From: CAZCZY01 sp964503525
GTDB taxonomy: Bacteria; Patescibacteriota; JAUYIX01
Length of the DNA stretch: 14,556 nucleotides
Reading direction: 5' to 3'
NCBI GenBank assembly: GCA_964503525.1
Contig: CAZCZY010000001.1
Coordinates: forward strand, 1-14,556
Notes under the pieces: generated by a model
Told to the model about the DNA's origin: nothing
What the model saw: the letters and a program-made list of their open reading frames with translations, nothing else
The model's database searches: none
Shown: in pieces, positions 1 to 5,937 of the stretch
How positions within the stretch are numbered: the first letter of the stretch is position 1
Layout of the letters: every line of letters starts with the position of its first letter
Made by a program: the position numbers and the translations under genes

Positions 1-157
1 CCAGGTTTGGGGGTTTGTGATAAGGAACTCGGTCGAATGGTCCGGAGGTAGGTTTGGGAAGGCCATTTTTTCACCCGCTGCGACACAGCAATGTTTTCTA
101 TCTCCTTTATATAGGTTAGGTCAAGTATATGAGTAGCTATCGCAGTCATGGTAAAAT
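1..157. other. Left edge without a recognisable gene
   Basis: No supported gene. In plus frame 1 a short open stretch from base 1 ends at a TAG at 49-51 and could be the last 16 codons of an upstream gene (...GRMVRR), but this is too short to identify. The rest is AT-rich and leads into the promoter of the gene at 164. Confidence 0.4.
149..157 (+). promoter_or_regulatory. Extended -10 promoter, leaderless start
   Basis: TGG followed by TAAAAT (152-157) is an extended -10 (TGn) element. It ends 6 nt before the ATG at 164, so transcription would begin at or next to the start codon and the mRNA would be leaderless. No good -35 box is seen, as expected for an extended -10. Confidence 0.5.
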
Positions 158-163
158 TTGTGC

Positions 164-703
164 ATGTCAAAGGGAGGCTACGATCCAAAAAATGATTTGG
201 GAGCGCATGTTCGTCTTTTGGGCAATATGTTGGATAAGGCGACGTCATTTCTGCGTCATGTCGATACACAGGCCAACATCTTGATCGGAATTTGTTCGGG
301 TCTTTTGATTTTTTCCCTCACGCAGACAGCTACCACTTCTGCTAGTGAAGCCGCACTTTTTCTATTAGCAATTTTTTCGGCCCTAGGTGCTTTAAGTGCA
401 TTGCTCGCGGTGCACCCACCGCGCTTTATGAGGAAACAAGGACAAAAGGAATCACTTCTGTATCACCGTGCGGTTAGCAAAATTGCATCTGCGGATGCGT
501 ATGCCAAAAAGATTCTCCAGTTGCTAGGTGACCAAGAATCAATCACCGAGCAATATGCGCGGGAGATTTACAACATTTACAAATATACATACGGACCGAA
601 AAGATATTTTTTTAATCTTGGTAGAAATCTTCTCTTGACCGGCATCGCATCGAGCCTGGTCCTGTATGTGGTCTCACGGCTTTTTGAAATGCGTGTGAGT
701 TAG
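164..703 (+). CDS. Pycsar effector-like membrane protein (DUF5706/PycTM type)
   Basis: A 179-aa protein. Residues 20-54 hold a helix with the DTQANILIG motif (34-42) running into a first membrane segment (about 38-54). A second membrane segment lies at about 63-84, a helical cytoplasmic stretch at 90-150, and a last membrane segment at about 155-173. The acidic-T-x-A-N/S-I-L motif, the two early membrane helices and the late YAREIY...Y helix before the last membrane segment match the DUF5706 (PycTM) domain as I remember it. In Pycsar anti-phage systems this domain is the cyclic-nucleotide-gated, membrane-disrupting effector. No cyclase is seen beside it: the downstream neighbour is a convergent toxin only 12 nt away, and upstream only 157 nt are visible. 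I chose the ATG at 164 over the TTG at 158 because the -10 box ends at 157. Function is inferred from motif layout. Confidence 0.58.
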   Translation: MSKGGYDPKNDLGAHVRLLGNMLDKATSFLRHVDTQANILIGICSGLLIFSLTQTATTSASEAALFLLAIFSALGALSALLAVHPPRFMRKQGQKESLLYHRAVSKIASADAYAKKILQLLGDQESITEQYAREIYNIYKYTYGPKRYFFNLGRNLLLTGIASSLVLYVVSRLFEMRVS

Positions 704-715
704 TTGCCGCCGATC

Positions 716-1375
716 TTACTTAAGAACCTGACCCTTAAGTTTTTTAGCTTCCTCCGTAAAAAAGTTCAGCCATAACTTCTTAGCAATAGGTTTTATGAGG
801 CGTGGCATTTCGGGCGCGTCGCTTGCTGCCACAAATTGTTTACCGAGTTGTAGGGGATCAATATGCCAGTCAAATTTAACTTTGGCCTTTTTGATCAAGT
901 CTTTTATAGTCCAGCGTTTTGTTTTTATAATCGTATAGAGGTCGATATAGTCACGTGCTTTTGTACGTTGATAAATCGTAAAAAGTTTGTTCACGGCTAT
1001 ATCGAGCAGACTATCAACGGCTAAGTTGTATTGAGGTGGACCGCGCTCAATGCGTTTAAAAGGCATGTACGTAAACTCAGTTTTGATTGTCTCATCAGAA
1101 AAGACTAAAAAGAATATGTTTCGGTTGTATGACTGCTGGTAGTCTATTTTTTTTATTTGGAGCGACTTTTTTTTGTCTGCAAAGAAAGTGGTCAGGGCCG
1201 CCACGTCAACTTCTTTTTCTGAGAAAAAATCTAAATCCTCTGAGAAGCGGTGTTTAAGATAAAACGCAGCAAGCGGCGTGCCACCGGTCAAGAAAAAATT
1301 ATCGCGGACGAGCGGTGTTGCACCAAAAACTTTAAGTAGCGTTATTTGCCGTTTACTGAGAATCTGTTCGGCCAT
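716..1375 (-). CDS. AbiEii/AbiGii-type nucleotidyltransferase toxin
   Basis: A 219-aa protein with the nucleotidyltransferase signature of the AbiEii/MenT toxin family. The LTGGT loop is at residues 29-33, followed by a conserved aromatic helix and SEDLDFF with the metal-binding Asp pair D47/D49. A later Glu (E100, in IKTEF) is the likely third acidic ligand. The K130 ... R137 ... RDYIDLY (141-147) block is the third family motif. The family transfers nucleotides to tRNA or protein targets and blocks growth as the toxin of type IV-like toxin-antitoxin pairs. The gene overlaps the end of the small upstream gene by 23 nt, as expected for translational coupling. It converges with the Pycsar-like gene with no terminator between them. 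Its cellular target cannot be read from the sequence. Confidence 0.85.
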   Translation of the reverse strand: MAEQILSKRQITLLKVFGATPLVRDNFFLTGGTPLAAFYLKHRFSEDLDFFSEKEVDVAALTTFFADKKKSLQIKKIDYQQSYNRNIFFLVFSDETIKTEFTYMPFKRIERGPPQYNLAVDSLLDIAVNKLFTIYQRTKARDYIDLYTIIKTKRWTIKDLIKKAKVKFDWHIDPLQLGKQFVAASDAPEMPRLIKPIAKKLWLNFFTEEAKKLKGQVLK

Positions 1376-1562
1376 ATATGAGAAGCGATAGAAACCGTTT
1401 ACGAGCAGGGTCGATTTTTAGCTTATGCCAATATTTACGTAGGCTTTTCTCCGAAAGTTTTTCACTGCCTAATCCATAATTGATCAACTGTTCAAGTCGC
1501 CAAATCGCATGCCGTGTAGGATCTTTTTTGAGCGTTTTTTCGTCATCTGACCAGTTGTACAT
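1353..1562 (-). CDS. Small putative antitoxin partner of the AbiEii-type toxin
   Basis: A 69-aa, basic, helical protein starting MYNWSDDEK. Its core is a W-R-L-E-Q-L-x-N-Y-G-L-G stretch (about 22-33), then a helix with K-S-L-R-K-Y-W (39-45), and a D-P-A-R-K-R-F-L-S-L-L-I-Y-G tail. The pattern recalls the small DUF6922-like proteins that precede nucleotidyltransferase toxins, and it is far shorter than the classical winged-helix antitoxin AbiEi. The ATG at 1562 is preferred over an in-frame start at 1682 because an extended -10 lies 6 nt upstream of 1562, and the longer version would run into the TrmB gene. It overlaps the toxin start, so the two form an operon. The antitoxin role is inferred from position and size. 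Confidence 0.65.
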   Translation of the reverse strand: MYNWSDDEKTLKKDPTRHAIWRLEQLINYGLGSEKLSEKSLRKYWHKLKIDPARKRFLSLLIYGRTDSQ

Positions 1563-1568
1563 AGTTCT

Positions 1569-1596
1569 ATTATGCCATAAAACAGCCCTTTTACAA
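1569..1596 (-). promoter_or_regulatory. Promoter of the toxin-antitoxin pair, leaderless
   Basis: On the minus strand TTGTAA (1591-1596), a 16-nt spacer and CATAAT (1569-1574) form a promoter. TGG directly before the -10 makes it extended. The -10 ends 6 nt before the ATG at 1562, again giving a leaderless mRNA. Confidence 0.6.
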
Positions 1597-1611
1597 GGCT
1601 TGAGACCGGTT

Positions 1612-2343
1612 CTATTTACGTGCAATTTTCCAAAGAGAGTTAAAGAAATCGCGATAGCTGTCGGCAAGCTCTCGGCTTTCAAGCGTGATCGCGATTGGCT
1701 CCTCCGTCCAAATCATCAAGCCAACCATGTCGCCGAATATTGCTGTGCTGGCTGGGCTGGATTTGTCGCCTTCGATAAACCTAAACTCCGTAAAAGCTTT
1801 TTCTTTGTCGAGCGCTTTAATGCGCGCGCGTTGGCTTTCGTAACTAATCAACTTACGCTTAATGCCTTTTTTAACGCGCTTGGCCTCAATGCGGCCGAGC
1901 TCTTTGCCCATGACTTGATAAAAATGTTCGGTCGAACCACCGATCAAATAATAGACGTCGCCTTTTTTTAATCGATCGACTGCATCCGACCGTAGCCGGA
2001 TGATTGCTTCGTTTCCTTTTTCTACGCGAACAATCGTCTCTTTCTTGCCCTGCTTTTGTAGGCTGAGCAACGTTGGTAAGACTTTCTCTAAGCGGTCGAG
2101 TCTTTTTTCTTCGATCTTGAGCAATTTCTCAGGGGACTCTGCCTTAACGAACTTTCTGCCGCGGCGGTAGAACTGCGTAGCCAGCCCTTTTTCGGTGAGG
2201 CCATCAACGGCTCTATATATGACCTGGGGGTGAGCCTTGATCGTGGTCAATAAAACACCAACTTTTACCTCCCCTCTTTTGAGGATTTGTTGGTAAAGCT
2301 CGGACTCGCGGGGGGTCAAACCGATCTCATTTAGGATGCTCAT
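1612..2343 (-). CDS. TrmB-family transcriptional regulator
   Basis: A 243-aa protein beginning MSILNEIGLTPRESELYQQIL. Residues 8-75 form the TrmB-type winged helix (helix 1 GLTPRESELY, recognition region HPQVIYRAVDGLTEKGL, wing around QFYRRGRKF). Residues 75-100 are a charged dimerisation coil, and 100-243 a C-terminal sensor-like domain with a mid-domain GGSTEHFY segment. TrmB proteins usually repress or activate sugar or metabolic genes, and small versions of this shape are common in Patescibacteria. The gene lies 49 nt upstream of the toxin-antitoxin pair, which has its own promoter. Its promoter overlaps that of the divergent operon 1, and a palindrome covers its own -10, so autoregulation and control of operon 1 are plausible. 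The ligand is unknown. Confidence 0.82.
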   Translation of the reverse strand: MSILNEIGLTPRESELYQQILKRGEVKVGVLLTTIKAHPQVIYRAVDGLTEKGLATQFYRRGRKFVKAESPEKLLKIEEKRLDRLEKVLPTLLSLQKQGKKETIVRVEKGNEAIIRLRSDAVDRLKKGDVYYLIGGSTEHFYQVMGKELGRIEAKRVKKGIKRKLISYESQRARIKALDKEKAFTEFRFIEGDKSSPASTAIFGDMVGLMIWTEEPIAITLESRELADSYRDFFNSLWKIARK

Positions 2344-2384
2344 ATGTGAAGCGCTTTAGTATTTGGCTTAACTATCAATGACTT

Positions 2385-2403
2385 CTTCACATTATACGTG
2401 AAG
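2385..2403. promoter_or_regulatory. Palindromic operator CTTCAC-N7-GTGAAG
   Basis: A perfect 6-bp inverted repeat with a 7-nt centre sits exactly over the -10 of the TrmB gene. It ends 4 nt before the -35 box of operon 1. A further GTGAAG half-site lies at 2346-2351 next to the TrmB start codon. It is the natural candidate for autoregulatory binding by the TrmB protein. Binding itself is inference. Confidence 0.5.
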
Positions 2404-2419
2404 TTATTGACAAAGTCAA
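2391..2419 (-). promoter_or_regulatory. Promoter of the TrmB gene
   Basis: On the minus strand TTGACT (2414-2419), a 17-nt spacer and a perfect TATAAT (2391-2396). The leader to the ATG at 2343 is about 40 nt with no clear Shine-Dalgarno. The -35 overlaps the plus-strand promoter of operon 1. Confidence 0.75.
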
Positions 2420-2435
2420 GGGTTTGGGGTAGCCT
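2407..2435 (+). promoter_or_regulatory. Promoter of operon 1
   Basis: Consensus TTGACA (2407-2412), a 17-nt spacer and TAGCCT (2430-2435). The predicted transcript starts near 2442, inside the in-frame ATG codon region at 2439, so that ATG cannot be the start of the first gene and the ATG at 2517 is used. The promoter overlaps the divergent TrmB promoter, so polymerase cannot occupy both at once. Confidence 0.75.
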
Positions 2436-2516
2436 GTCATGTTCGGAAGAAAAGATTCTGAACTAAACAGGTTCTTTGAAAAGCAAAATAAAAAAAACCA
2501 AAAAAAGGGGTGTCAA

Positions 2517-2984
2517 ATGAACAAGGCCATGCAGTATCTTGCGCAGTTTTCTCTTCTCGCTGATAGCCAGGATCTTCAGATCGACTACACGGAGTGGAAT
2601 CATGGCGGCAGCGGAGTTCGCTTCATGACCGCAGCCGAATTTCGGACCTGGGTCATAGCGAAAACGCGTGACGGTTGCCACGTGATTGAGAGGTTGCGAG
2701 ATGGCACGTTTGAGCTGCAATCTTCTGGCGACGGCTCCTACACTGTGACGCCCGTGACACGTGAGGCACGTAATGAGGTAGAGCGCCGCGAGCTAGAGGC
2801 ACATCAGACCTCTGTCATGGCAGCCGAGATCGTAAAGCTCGGGGTGCCAGACGAGCTCTTCTTTGTCTACTGTGACATTAGAGGAGAGCGTTTTCTCCGG
2901 TACGCCCCACTACAGATCGTCGAGTTCGCGCAAGTGATCTCGAGGCATCTGGATGCGCGAGGGCTGGGTTTGTCACGAACCTAA
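2517..2984 (+). CDS. Hypothetical protein, operon 1 gene 1
   Basis: A 155-aa soluble protein (MNKAMQYLAQF...) of no family I recognise. The N-terminal half is rich in aromatics and charge, with a strand-like pattern (residues 20-80, e.g. TEWNHGGSGVRF, GTFELQSSGDGSYTV). The C-terminal half is helical, with a charged EARNEVERRELEAHQ segment and a final RYAPLQIVEFAQVI helix. No signal peptide or membrane segment is seen. The start at 2517 is set by the AAGGGG Shine-Dalgarno about 7 nt upstream and by the promoter position. It is the first gene of a four-gene transcript and is followed by RNA hairpin module 1. Confidence 0.7.
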   Translation: MNKAMQYLAQFSLLADSQDLQIDYTEWNHGGSGVRFMTAAEFRTWVIAKTRDGCHVIERLRDGTFELQSSGDGSYTVTPVTREARNEVERRELEAHQTSVMAAEIVKLGVPDELFFVYCDIRGERFLRYAPLQIVEFAQVISRHLDARGLGLSRT

Positions 2985-3021
2985 GAATCGTGACCGGTTG
3001 CAGACCGAAAATTTCTGCCAC

Positions 3022-3098
3022 GGCCAAGCAATATCAATTGTTTGGCCCTTCATCCGAGCTACCTCGCGACGAGGTGGCTTGGATGGAGTTCGTACATT
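3022..3098 (+). promoter_or_regulatory. Intergenic RNA hairpin module 1 (type A)
   Basis: Hairpin 1 (3022-3047) pairs GGCCAAGCAAT with ATTGTTTGGCC over an ATCA loop. All 11 pairs form in the plus-strand RNA, one as G.U. Hairpin 2 (3048-3088) has a 19-bp stem with its core at CATCCGAGC...GCTTGGATG, loop CGA (3067-3069), and every non-Watson-Crick pair is G.U. The box CGTACATT follows at 3091-3098. Hairpin 1 lacks a U-tract, so it is not a standard terminator. The next gene has its own Shine-Dalgarno but no promoter between. Probable RNA processing, stability or attenuation element. Confidence 0.75.
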
Positions 3099-3129
3099 AA
3101 AAACAAGTTGACGGAAGGGGGATCGAGAT

Positions 3130-3807
3130 TTGAACAAATACCCTTTGGATTTTCAACAAAAGCTGCTCGTTGTAGGACAAGACATCTGGCATGCCGCAGA
3201 AGAAATGGCTGGCGATAACTTTACAGAACATTGGGCTAGTCACTTGTTGCATCAGTTGGTCGATCGCCGGCCTTTGGCTGAAGCAGTCCGCCGCTCATTC
3301 CATGAGTGGGAGTACTGCATCAGCGTCAATTATGAGCTGACGCTTCTAGATGCATTTGCTGACGCTGAGGTCTCTGAATGGCCTAAGCACCTTGTCAATA
3401 TGGGTCGGAAAAACATCTACGGGGAAGTTAAGCGCTACCTGAGTGACGATTTGCGTAAGGGGAGTGCAAGCATGACCATCAAGCTTTGGTCGAGCTTGGA
3501 TGAATTTGGCCATATCTCGCATCAGCCCCCCGAAGGGTATCGCTGTGCCACGCTTCGAGAAGTCCTTGCTCTAGGAAAAGTCATACCCGCAAAGGAATTG
3601 TCTTTAAGGCCTGGGCGGGGCGTCATGGCGCTTAAGACGTGCCTGACGAGAGGTAATGCCTACGACGACGTCAAATACTTTAAGGTTTTTCCTCGATTTG
3701 ACGTTGCGGGCATTAAGCGCTCCGTAACTCTGAAAGGGCATGCAACGCCCGCTACGTTTCTTGACGAGATTGCTCTGGTAAAACTGGACTCCGTCAAGGA
3801 GGCGTAG
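3130..3807 (+). CDS. Hypothetical protein, operon 1 gene 2
   Basis: A 225-aa protein not assigned to a family. It starts at a TTG (3130) preceded by a strong purine-rich GGAAGGGGG Shine-Dalgarno 8 nt upstream, and no better ATG exists in frame nearby. Residues 1-75 are predominantly helical (QQKLLVVGQDIWHAAEEM, HWASHLLHQLVDRR, AEAVRRSFHEWEY). The middle holds a SLDEFGHISHQPPEGYRCATLREVLALGKVIPA-like stretch with alternating short strands. The C-terminus is basic (RGVMALKTCLTRG, GIKRSVTLKG). No membrane segment or signal peptide. It lies between modules 1 and 2 on the operon 1 transcript. Confidence 0.72.
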   Translation: MNKYPLDFQQKLLVVGQDIWHAAEEMAGDNFTEHWASHLLHQLVDRRPLAEAVRRSFHEWEYCISVNYELTLLDAFADAEVSEWPKHLVNMGRKNIYGEVKRYLSDDLRKGSASMTIKLWSSLDEFGHISHQPPEGYRCATLREVLALGKVIPAKELSLRPGRGVMALKTCLTRGNAYDDVKYFKVFPRFDVAGIKRSVTLKGHATPATFLDEIALVKLDSVKEA

Positions 3808-3812
3808 AAATT

Positions 3813-3915
3813 GGACCAAGCAACAAATGTTGCTTGGTCCTTCATCCGAGTCACTTCGCGCCGAGGTGGTTCGGATGGGGCAAACCCCAACGGTTGTTAG
3901 AGAACAACGTACCTT
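3813..3915 (+). promoter_or_regulatory. Intergenic RNA hairpin module 2 (type A)
   Basis: Hairpin 1 (3813-3840) pairs GGACCAAGCAAC with GTTGCTTGGTCC, 12 perfect pairs. Hairpin 2 (3843-3877) pairs CATCCGAGTCACTTCG with CGAGGTGGTTCGGATG over a CGC loop, 16 pairs of which three are G.U in the plus RNA. It is clearly related to hairpin 2 of module 1. A small GGGG-CAAA-CCCC hairpin (3877-3888) and GTTGTT-AGAG-AACAAC (3893-3908) follow, running straight into CGTACCTT (3908-3915) and the AAGGAG Shine-Dalgarno of the next gene. Confidence 0.78.
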
Positions 3916-3929
3916 AACAAGGAGAAATA

Positions 3930-4556
3930 ATGTCAAAATATGACTGTGGAATCTTCAACATTGGCTATGCTACTTATCCAAATTACCGCCACGATAATCC
4001 TACGGAAAAAGCGCGCCATGAAAAAGAAGAAAATGAGCGTAAGGAAAAGCGGAGGAAAGTCATAAAGGAATATCTCTCACACTACGGAGACCTGCAAGAT
4101 GCCGAGGCAGTGAGGTTTCATGGTAGTTTCGGGTTCGGTGAGGATCGAGCTTGGGGGTATCGTGAGACAACATGGGGGTTGCTGTGTAAGGAGTTGCTGA
4201 GAGATGAAGCGCCCTATCAAATGAGTACAAAGATGAGCCTCACCAAGGGGTACGCTTTTGGAACGGACTACACATACTGGCGCCAGTGGTTTGACGCCCA
4301 TCCTGGAGTTATAAACCCAAAGGTACATGGATCCCTGCTCACCACTGATTATCCTCCAGATGCTTTCTGGTTGATCGAGATCGTGTCGGCATCCAAAAAG
4401 TGTTTTGTCGCCCATGCCAAGCAAGAAGAAAAAATTGAGGAGCTGCACAAACGAGGAATCCCCGCCATGATTCTTAAAATGTGTTCGGATCGTCAAAAGT
4501 TGCGGGCAAAGTTACTAGACTGGATCCGGATAATCGACGAGGCAAGCACCAAATGA
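3930..4556 (+). CDS. Hypothetical protein, operon 1 gene 3
   Basis: A 208-aa protein of no recognised family. Residues 24-50 form a strongly charged helix (KARHEKEENERKEKRRKVIKE), 60-125 are rich in Gly, Trp and Tyr (HGSFGFGEDRAWGYRE, GYAFGTDYTYWRQWF), and 145-205 alternate strands and helices (FWLIEIVSAS, KCFVAHAKQEEKIEELHKRGIPAMILKM). The last part superficially resembles a Rossmann-like fold. The ATG at 3930 has an AAGGAG Shine-Dalgarno 5 nt upstream. It is soluble, with no signal peptide. Transcribed between modules 2 and 3. Confidence 0.72.
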   Translation: MSKYDCGIFNIGYATYPNYRHDNPTEKARHEKEENERKEKRRKVIKEYLSHYGDLQDAEAVRFHGSFGFGEDRAWGYRETTWGLLCKELLRDEAPYQMSTKMSLTKGYAFGTDYTYWRQWFDAHPGVINPKVHGSLLTTDYPPDAFWLIEIVSASKKCFVAHAKQEEKIEELHKRGIPAMILKMCSDRQKLRAKLLDWIRIIDEASTK

Positions 4557-4611
4557 GCTGAGTAGGCCACCAAAATTGTCGATGCTCAGTAGACGCAAAC
4601 CTCTACCAAAC

Positions 4612-4696
4612 GGCTAAACAACATCAGTTGTTTGGCCCTCTTTTCCAGAATACCTGCCAAGGCATTCTGAAAAAGAGTCTTTGACTCTCGTTCATT
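4612..4696 (+). promoter_or_regulatory. Intergenic RNA hairpin module 3 (type B)
   Basis: Hairpin 1 (4612-4637) pairs GGCTAAACAAC with GTTGTTTGGCC over ATCA, one pair being U.G. Hairpin 2 (4638-4677) pairs CTCTTTTCCAGAAT with ATTCTGAAAAAGAG, then CCT-GCCA-AGG at the tip, with two C/A mismatches. Hairpin 3 (4674-4688) is AGAGTC-TTT-GACTCT and shares its 5' arm with the 3' arm of hairpin 2, so the two exclude each other. CGTTCATT (4689-4696) and AAGGAG (4701-4706) follow. The CTCTTTT tract is both a weak U-tract after hairpin 1 and an arm of hairpin 2. Confidence 0.78.
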
Positions 4697-4712
4697 TCTG
4701 AAGGAGTAAACA

Positions 4713-5066
4713 ATGCCAATTTATTTGTGTCTCGTCACCGACGTCAATGAGTGCCGCGTGTGCAGGGATGATTATGACACTGACCTCATGGGAGTGTCAT
4801 CTGGATCATGCACCTGTAAGCCCAGCTCGACCAGGTTTTGTGTGGTCGACTACCAGTGTGACCCATCGGAGCTTCGAAGAAAGTTCGGCGATGTGCAGAT
4901 TCCCATCCTTGCCCGAGTACTCCCTGACAACATTAACAAGGAGGAGCTGGAGGCCTCTCGGGCAGACATGCAGGAGTTGGCCGACCTAATGGGTAAGCAG
5001 CTGATATGTAAAAGTGGTCGCCCTTGGACCGAACATATCCTAATCATGCCCTGCTATCGCGATTGA
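4713..5066 (+). CDS. Cysteine-rich small protein, operon 1 gene 4
   Basis: A 117-aa protein with nine cysteines. C14-x2-C17 and C33-x-C35 in the first third could bind one zinc ion. C43 and C49 follow, and C99 and C114 are near the end. There is no signal peptide, so a cytoplasmic metal site is likelier than disulfides. Residues 50-95 are helical (PSELRRKFG, KEELEASRADMQELADLMG). The start has AAGGAG 6 nt upstream. It is the last gene of operon 1, followed by a U-tract terminator. I do not recognise the family, and the zinc role is inferred from cysteine spacing alone. Confidence 0.7.
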   Translation: MPIYLCLVTDVNECRVCRDDYDTDLMGVSSGSCTCKPSSTRFCVVDYQCDPSELRRKFGDVQIPILARVLPDNINKEELEASRADMQELADLMGKQLICKSGRPWTEHILIMPCYRD

Positions 5067-5103
5067 AGCGCGGACTGAAAGTTTTTACCGAGCACCGCCC
5101 AGT

Positions 5104-5136
5104 AGCCCTGCATCAAACGATGTTGGGGCTTTTTTC
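5104..5136 (+). terminator. Rho-independent terminator of operon 1
   Basis: AGCCC...GGGCT with an inner CATC-AAAC-GATG stem, two G.U pairs that form only in the plus RNA, and a run of six T. It is the only classical U-tract terminator between 2442 and here, which supports one transcript for the four genes. Confidence 0.85.
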
Positions 5137-5163
5137 TTACGGGACTTTTTTGTAAAGCGATAC

Positions 5164-5192
5164 TTGACAAATAAATTATTTTGTGCAATGTT
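5164..5192 (+). promoter_or_regulatory. Promoter of the 63-aa gene
   Basis: TTGACA (5164-5169), 17 nt, and AATGTT (5187-5192) preceded by TGC. The -35 is perfect; the -10 is weak but extended. Predicted start near 5199, about 20 nt before the ATG at 5221. Confidence 0.55.
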
Positions 5193-5220
5193 GTCTCTTA
5201 ATCAGTTGACTTTTACCAAC

Positions 5221-5412
5221 ATGGATGCAACAAAGTGGCTCAAGGACAATGAGCAAGATCTAAAAGGCCTGGTTGCCGGAGTGATTCGGCTCGAACTCGG
5301 TCTAGATTTCACTCAACCGGAAAAAACGGTTTCCGTTTTACCGGAGCAGGCCAAAAGTCTTGCCAGTGCCATTGTGGATGTAGTTCGCATCGAGAGCGAA
5401 AAGTCCGCGTAA
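5221..5412 (+). CDS. Small acidic hypothetical protein (63 aa)
   Basis: MDATKWLKDNEQDLKGLVAG..., a 63-aa helical protein with a SLASAIVDVVRIESEK C-terminal helix. The upstream in-frame TTG (5164) lies inside the -35 box and is rejected. No Shine-Dalgarno is seen in the roughly 20-nt leader. It is monocistronic, between the operon 1 terminator and a strong bidirectional terminator. No family recognised. Having a promoter and terminator of its own supports it as a real gene. Confidence 0.55.
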   Translation: MDATKWLKDNEQDLKGLVAGVIRLELGLDFTQPEKTVSVLPEQAKSLASAIVDVVRIESEKSA

Positions 5413-5429
5413 AAGCTTGAGTAAGATTC

Positions 5430-5466
5430 AACAAAGAAGAGCGCCGTATTGGCGCTCTTCTTTGTT
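5430..5466. terminator. Bidirectional terminator
   Basis: A perfect 16-bp stem (AACAAAGAAGAGCGCC and its complement) with a GTATT loop, lying between two convergent genes. T-rich arms on both strands let it serve the 63-aa gene and the VOC gene. Confidence 0.85.
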
Positions 5467-5482
5467 AGAGGTCGTTCTCTAC

Positions 5483-5872
5483 CTAGGTCTTTGTGGCAGG
5501 AGCCGTCATAAGTGCAAAGATGTAACCATCGGGATCTTTAAACCAGGCCGACTTTTGTTCGTCCCACGTGGCGATTCCATTTACAGTTTTGAGATCGGGC
5601 ATATCGTACTCCTCAAATTTCACGCCCTTACCTTGTAATTCTCTCACTTCCGCTTCGACATCCTTAACCAGAAACATTCCAACGGTATGCTCGGGATGTG
5701 TCGGTTCTCCGGAGTACGCCACGATCATCGTGCCATCACCCGCTTCATACATGGCCGGCACTTTGGGTCCGAGGTCAATGTGCTTGAGCCCGAGTTTGTT
5801 TACAAAAAAATCGCGCGTGATGGCGTGATCCTTGATGCGAATCTGAAGGCTTACTGGTGCTTCCTTTAACAT
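5483..5872 (-). CDS. VOC / glyoxalase-fold family protein
   Basis: A 129-aa single-unit VOC protein. The first beta-alpha-beta unit starts SLQIRIKDHAITRDFFVNKLGL. The middle has PAMYEAGDGTMIVAYSG. The second unit runs from HTVGMFLVKDVEAEVRELQGKGVKF to the hallmark WFKDPDGYIFALM near the C-terminus. The family holds glyoxalase I, dioxygenases and bleomycin-type resistance proteins, which often bind a divalent metal. Here the usual metal-binding Glu after DPDG is Ala (GYIFAL), so a classical metal site is doubtful and the protein may be a binding protein or use another chemistry. The ATG at 5872 is chosen since an upstream in-frame ATG (5914) overlaps the promoter. Substrate unknown. Confidence 0.85.
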   Translation of the reverse strand: MLKEAPVSLQIRIKDHAITRDFFVNKLGLKHIDLGPKVPAMYEAGDGTMIVAYSGEPTHPEHTVGMFLVKDVEAEVRELQGKGVKFEEYDMPDLKTVNGIATWDEQKSAWFKDPDGYIFALMTAPATKT

Positions 5873-5901
5873 ATATTTTTCATTAAGGTTTAACAGGGCA
5901 A

Positions 5902-5930
5902 AAGGTAGACGCATCCGGCGAGCCTGTCAA
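5902..5930 (-). promoter_or_regulatory. Promoter of the VOC gene
   Basis: On the minus strand TTGACA (5925-5930), 17 nt, TACCTT (5902-5907). It begins immediately after the stop codon of the next minus-strand gene, which ends at 5938. The leader is about 20 nt and has no Shine-Dalgarno. Confidence 0.7.
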
Positions 5931-5937
5931 AAAATTT

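Noticed and set aside
1480..1971. A 163-aa plus-strand open frame.
   Set aside because: It is antisense to the TrmB and antitoxin genes and its codons are shadows of them.
2439..2516. An in-frame ATG at 2439 would extend the first operon 1 protein by 26 residues.
   Set aside because: It sits 3 nt past the -10 box, before the expected transcript start, and has a low-complexity Lys/Asn/Gln extension. 2517 has a Shine-Dalgarno.
3022..3047. Hairpin 1 of each module as an ordinary Rho-independent terminator.
   Set aside because: The stems are followed by at most a short mixed pyrimidine tract that is also part of the next hairpin, unlike the U-tract terminators at 5104 and 11847. Partial termination is still possible.
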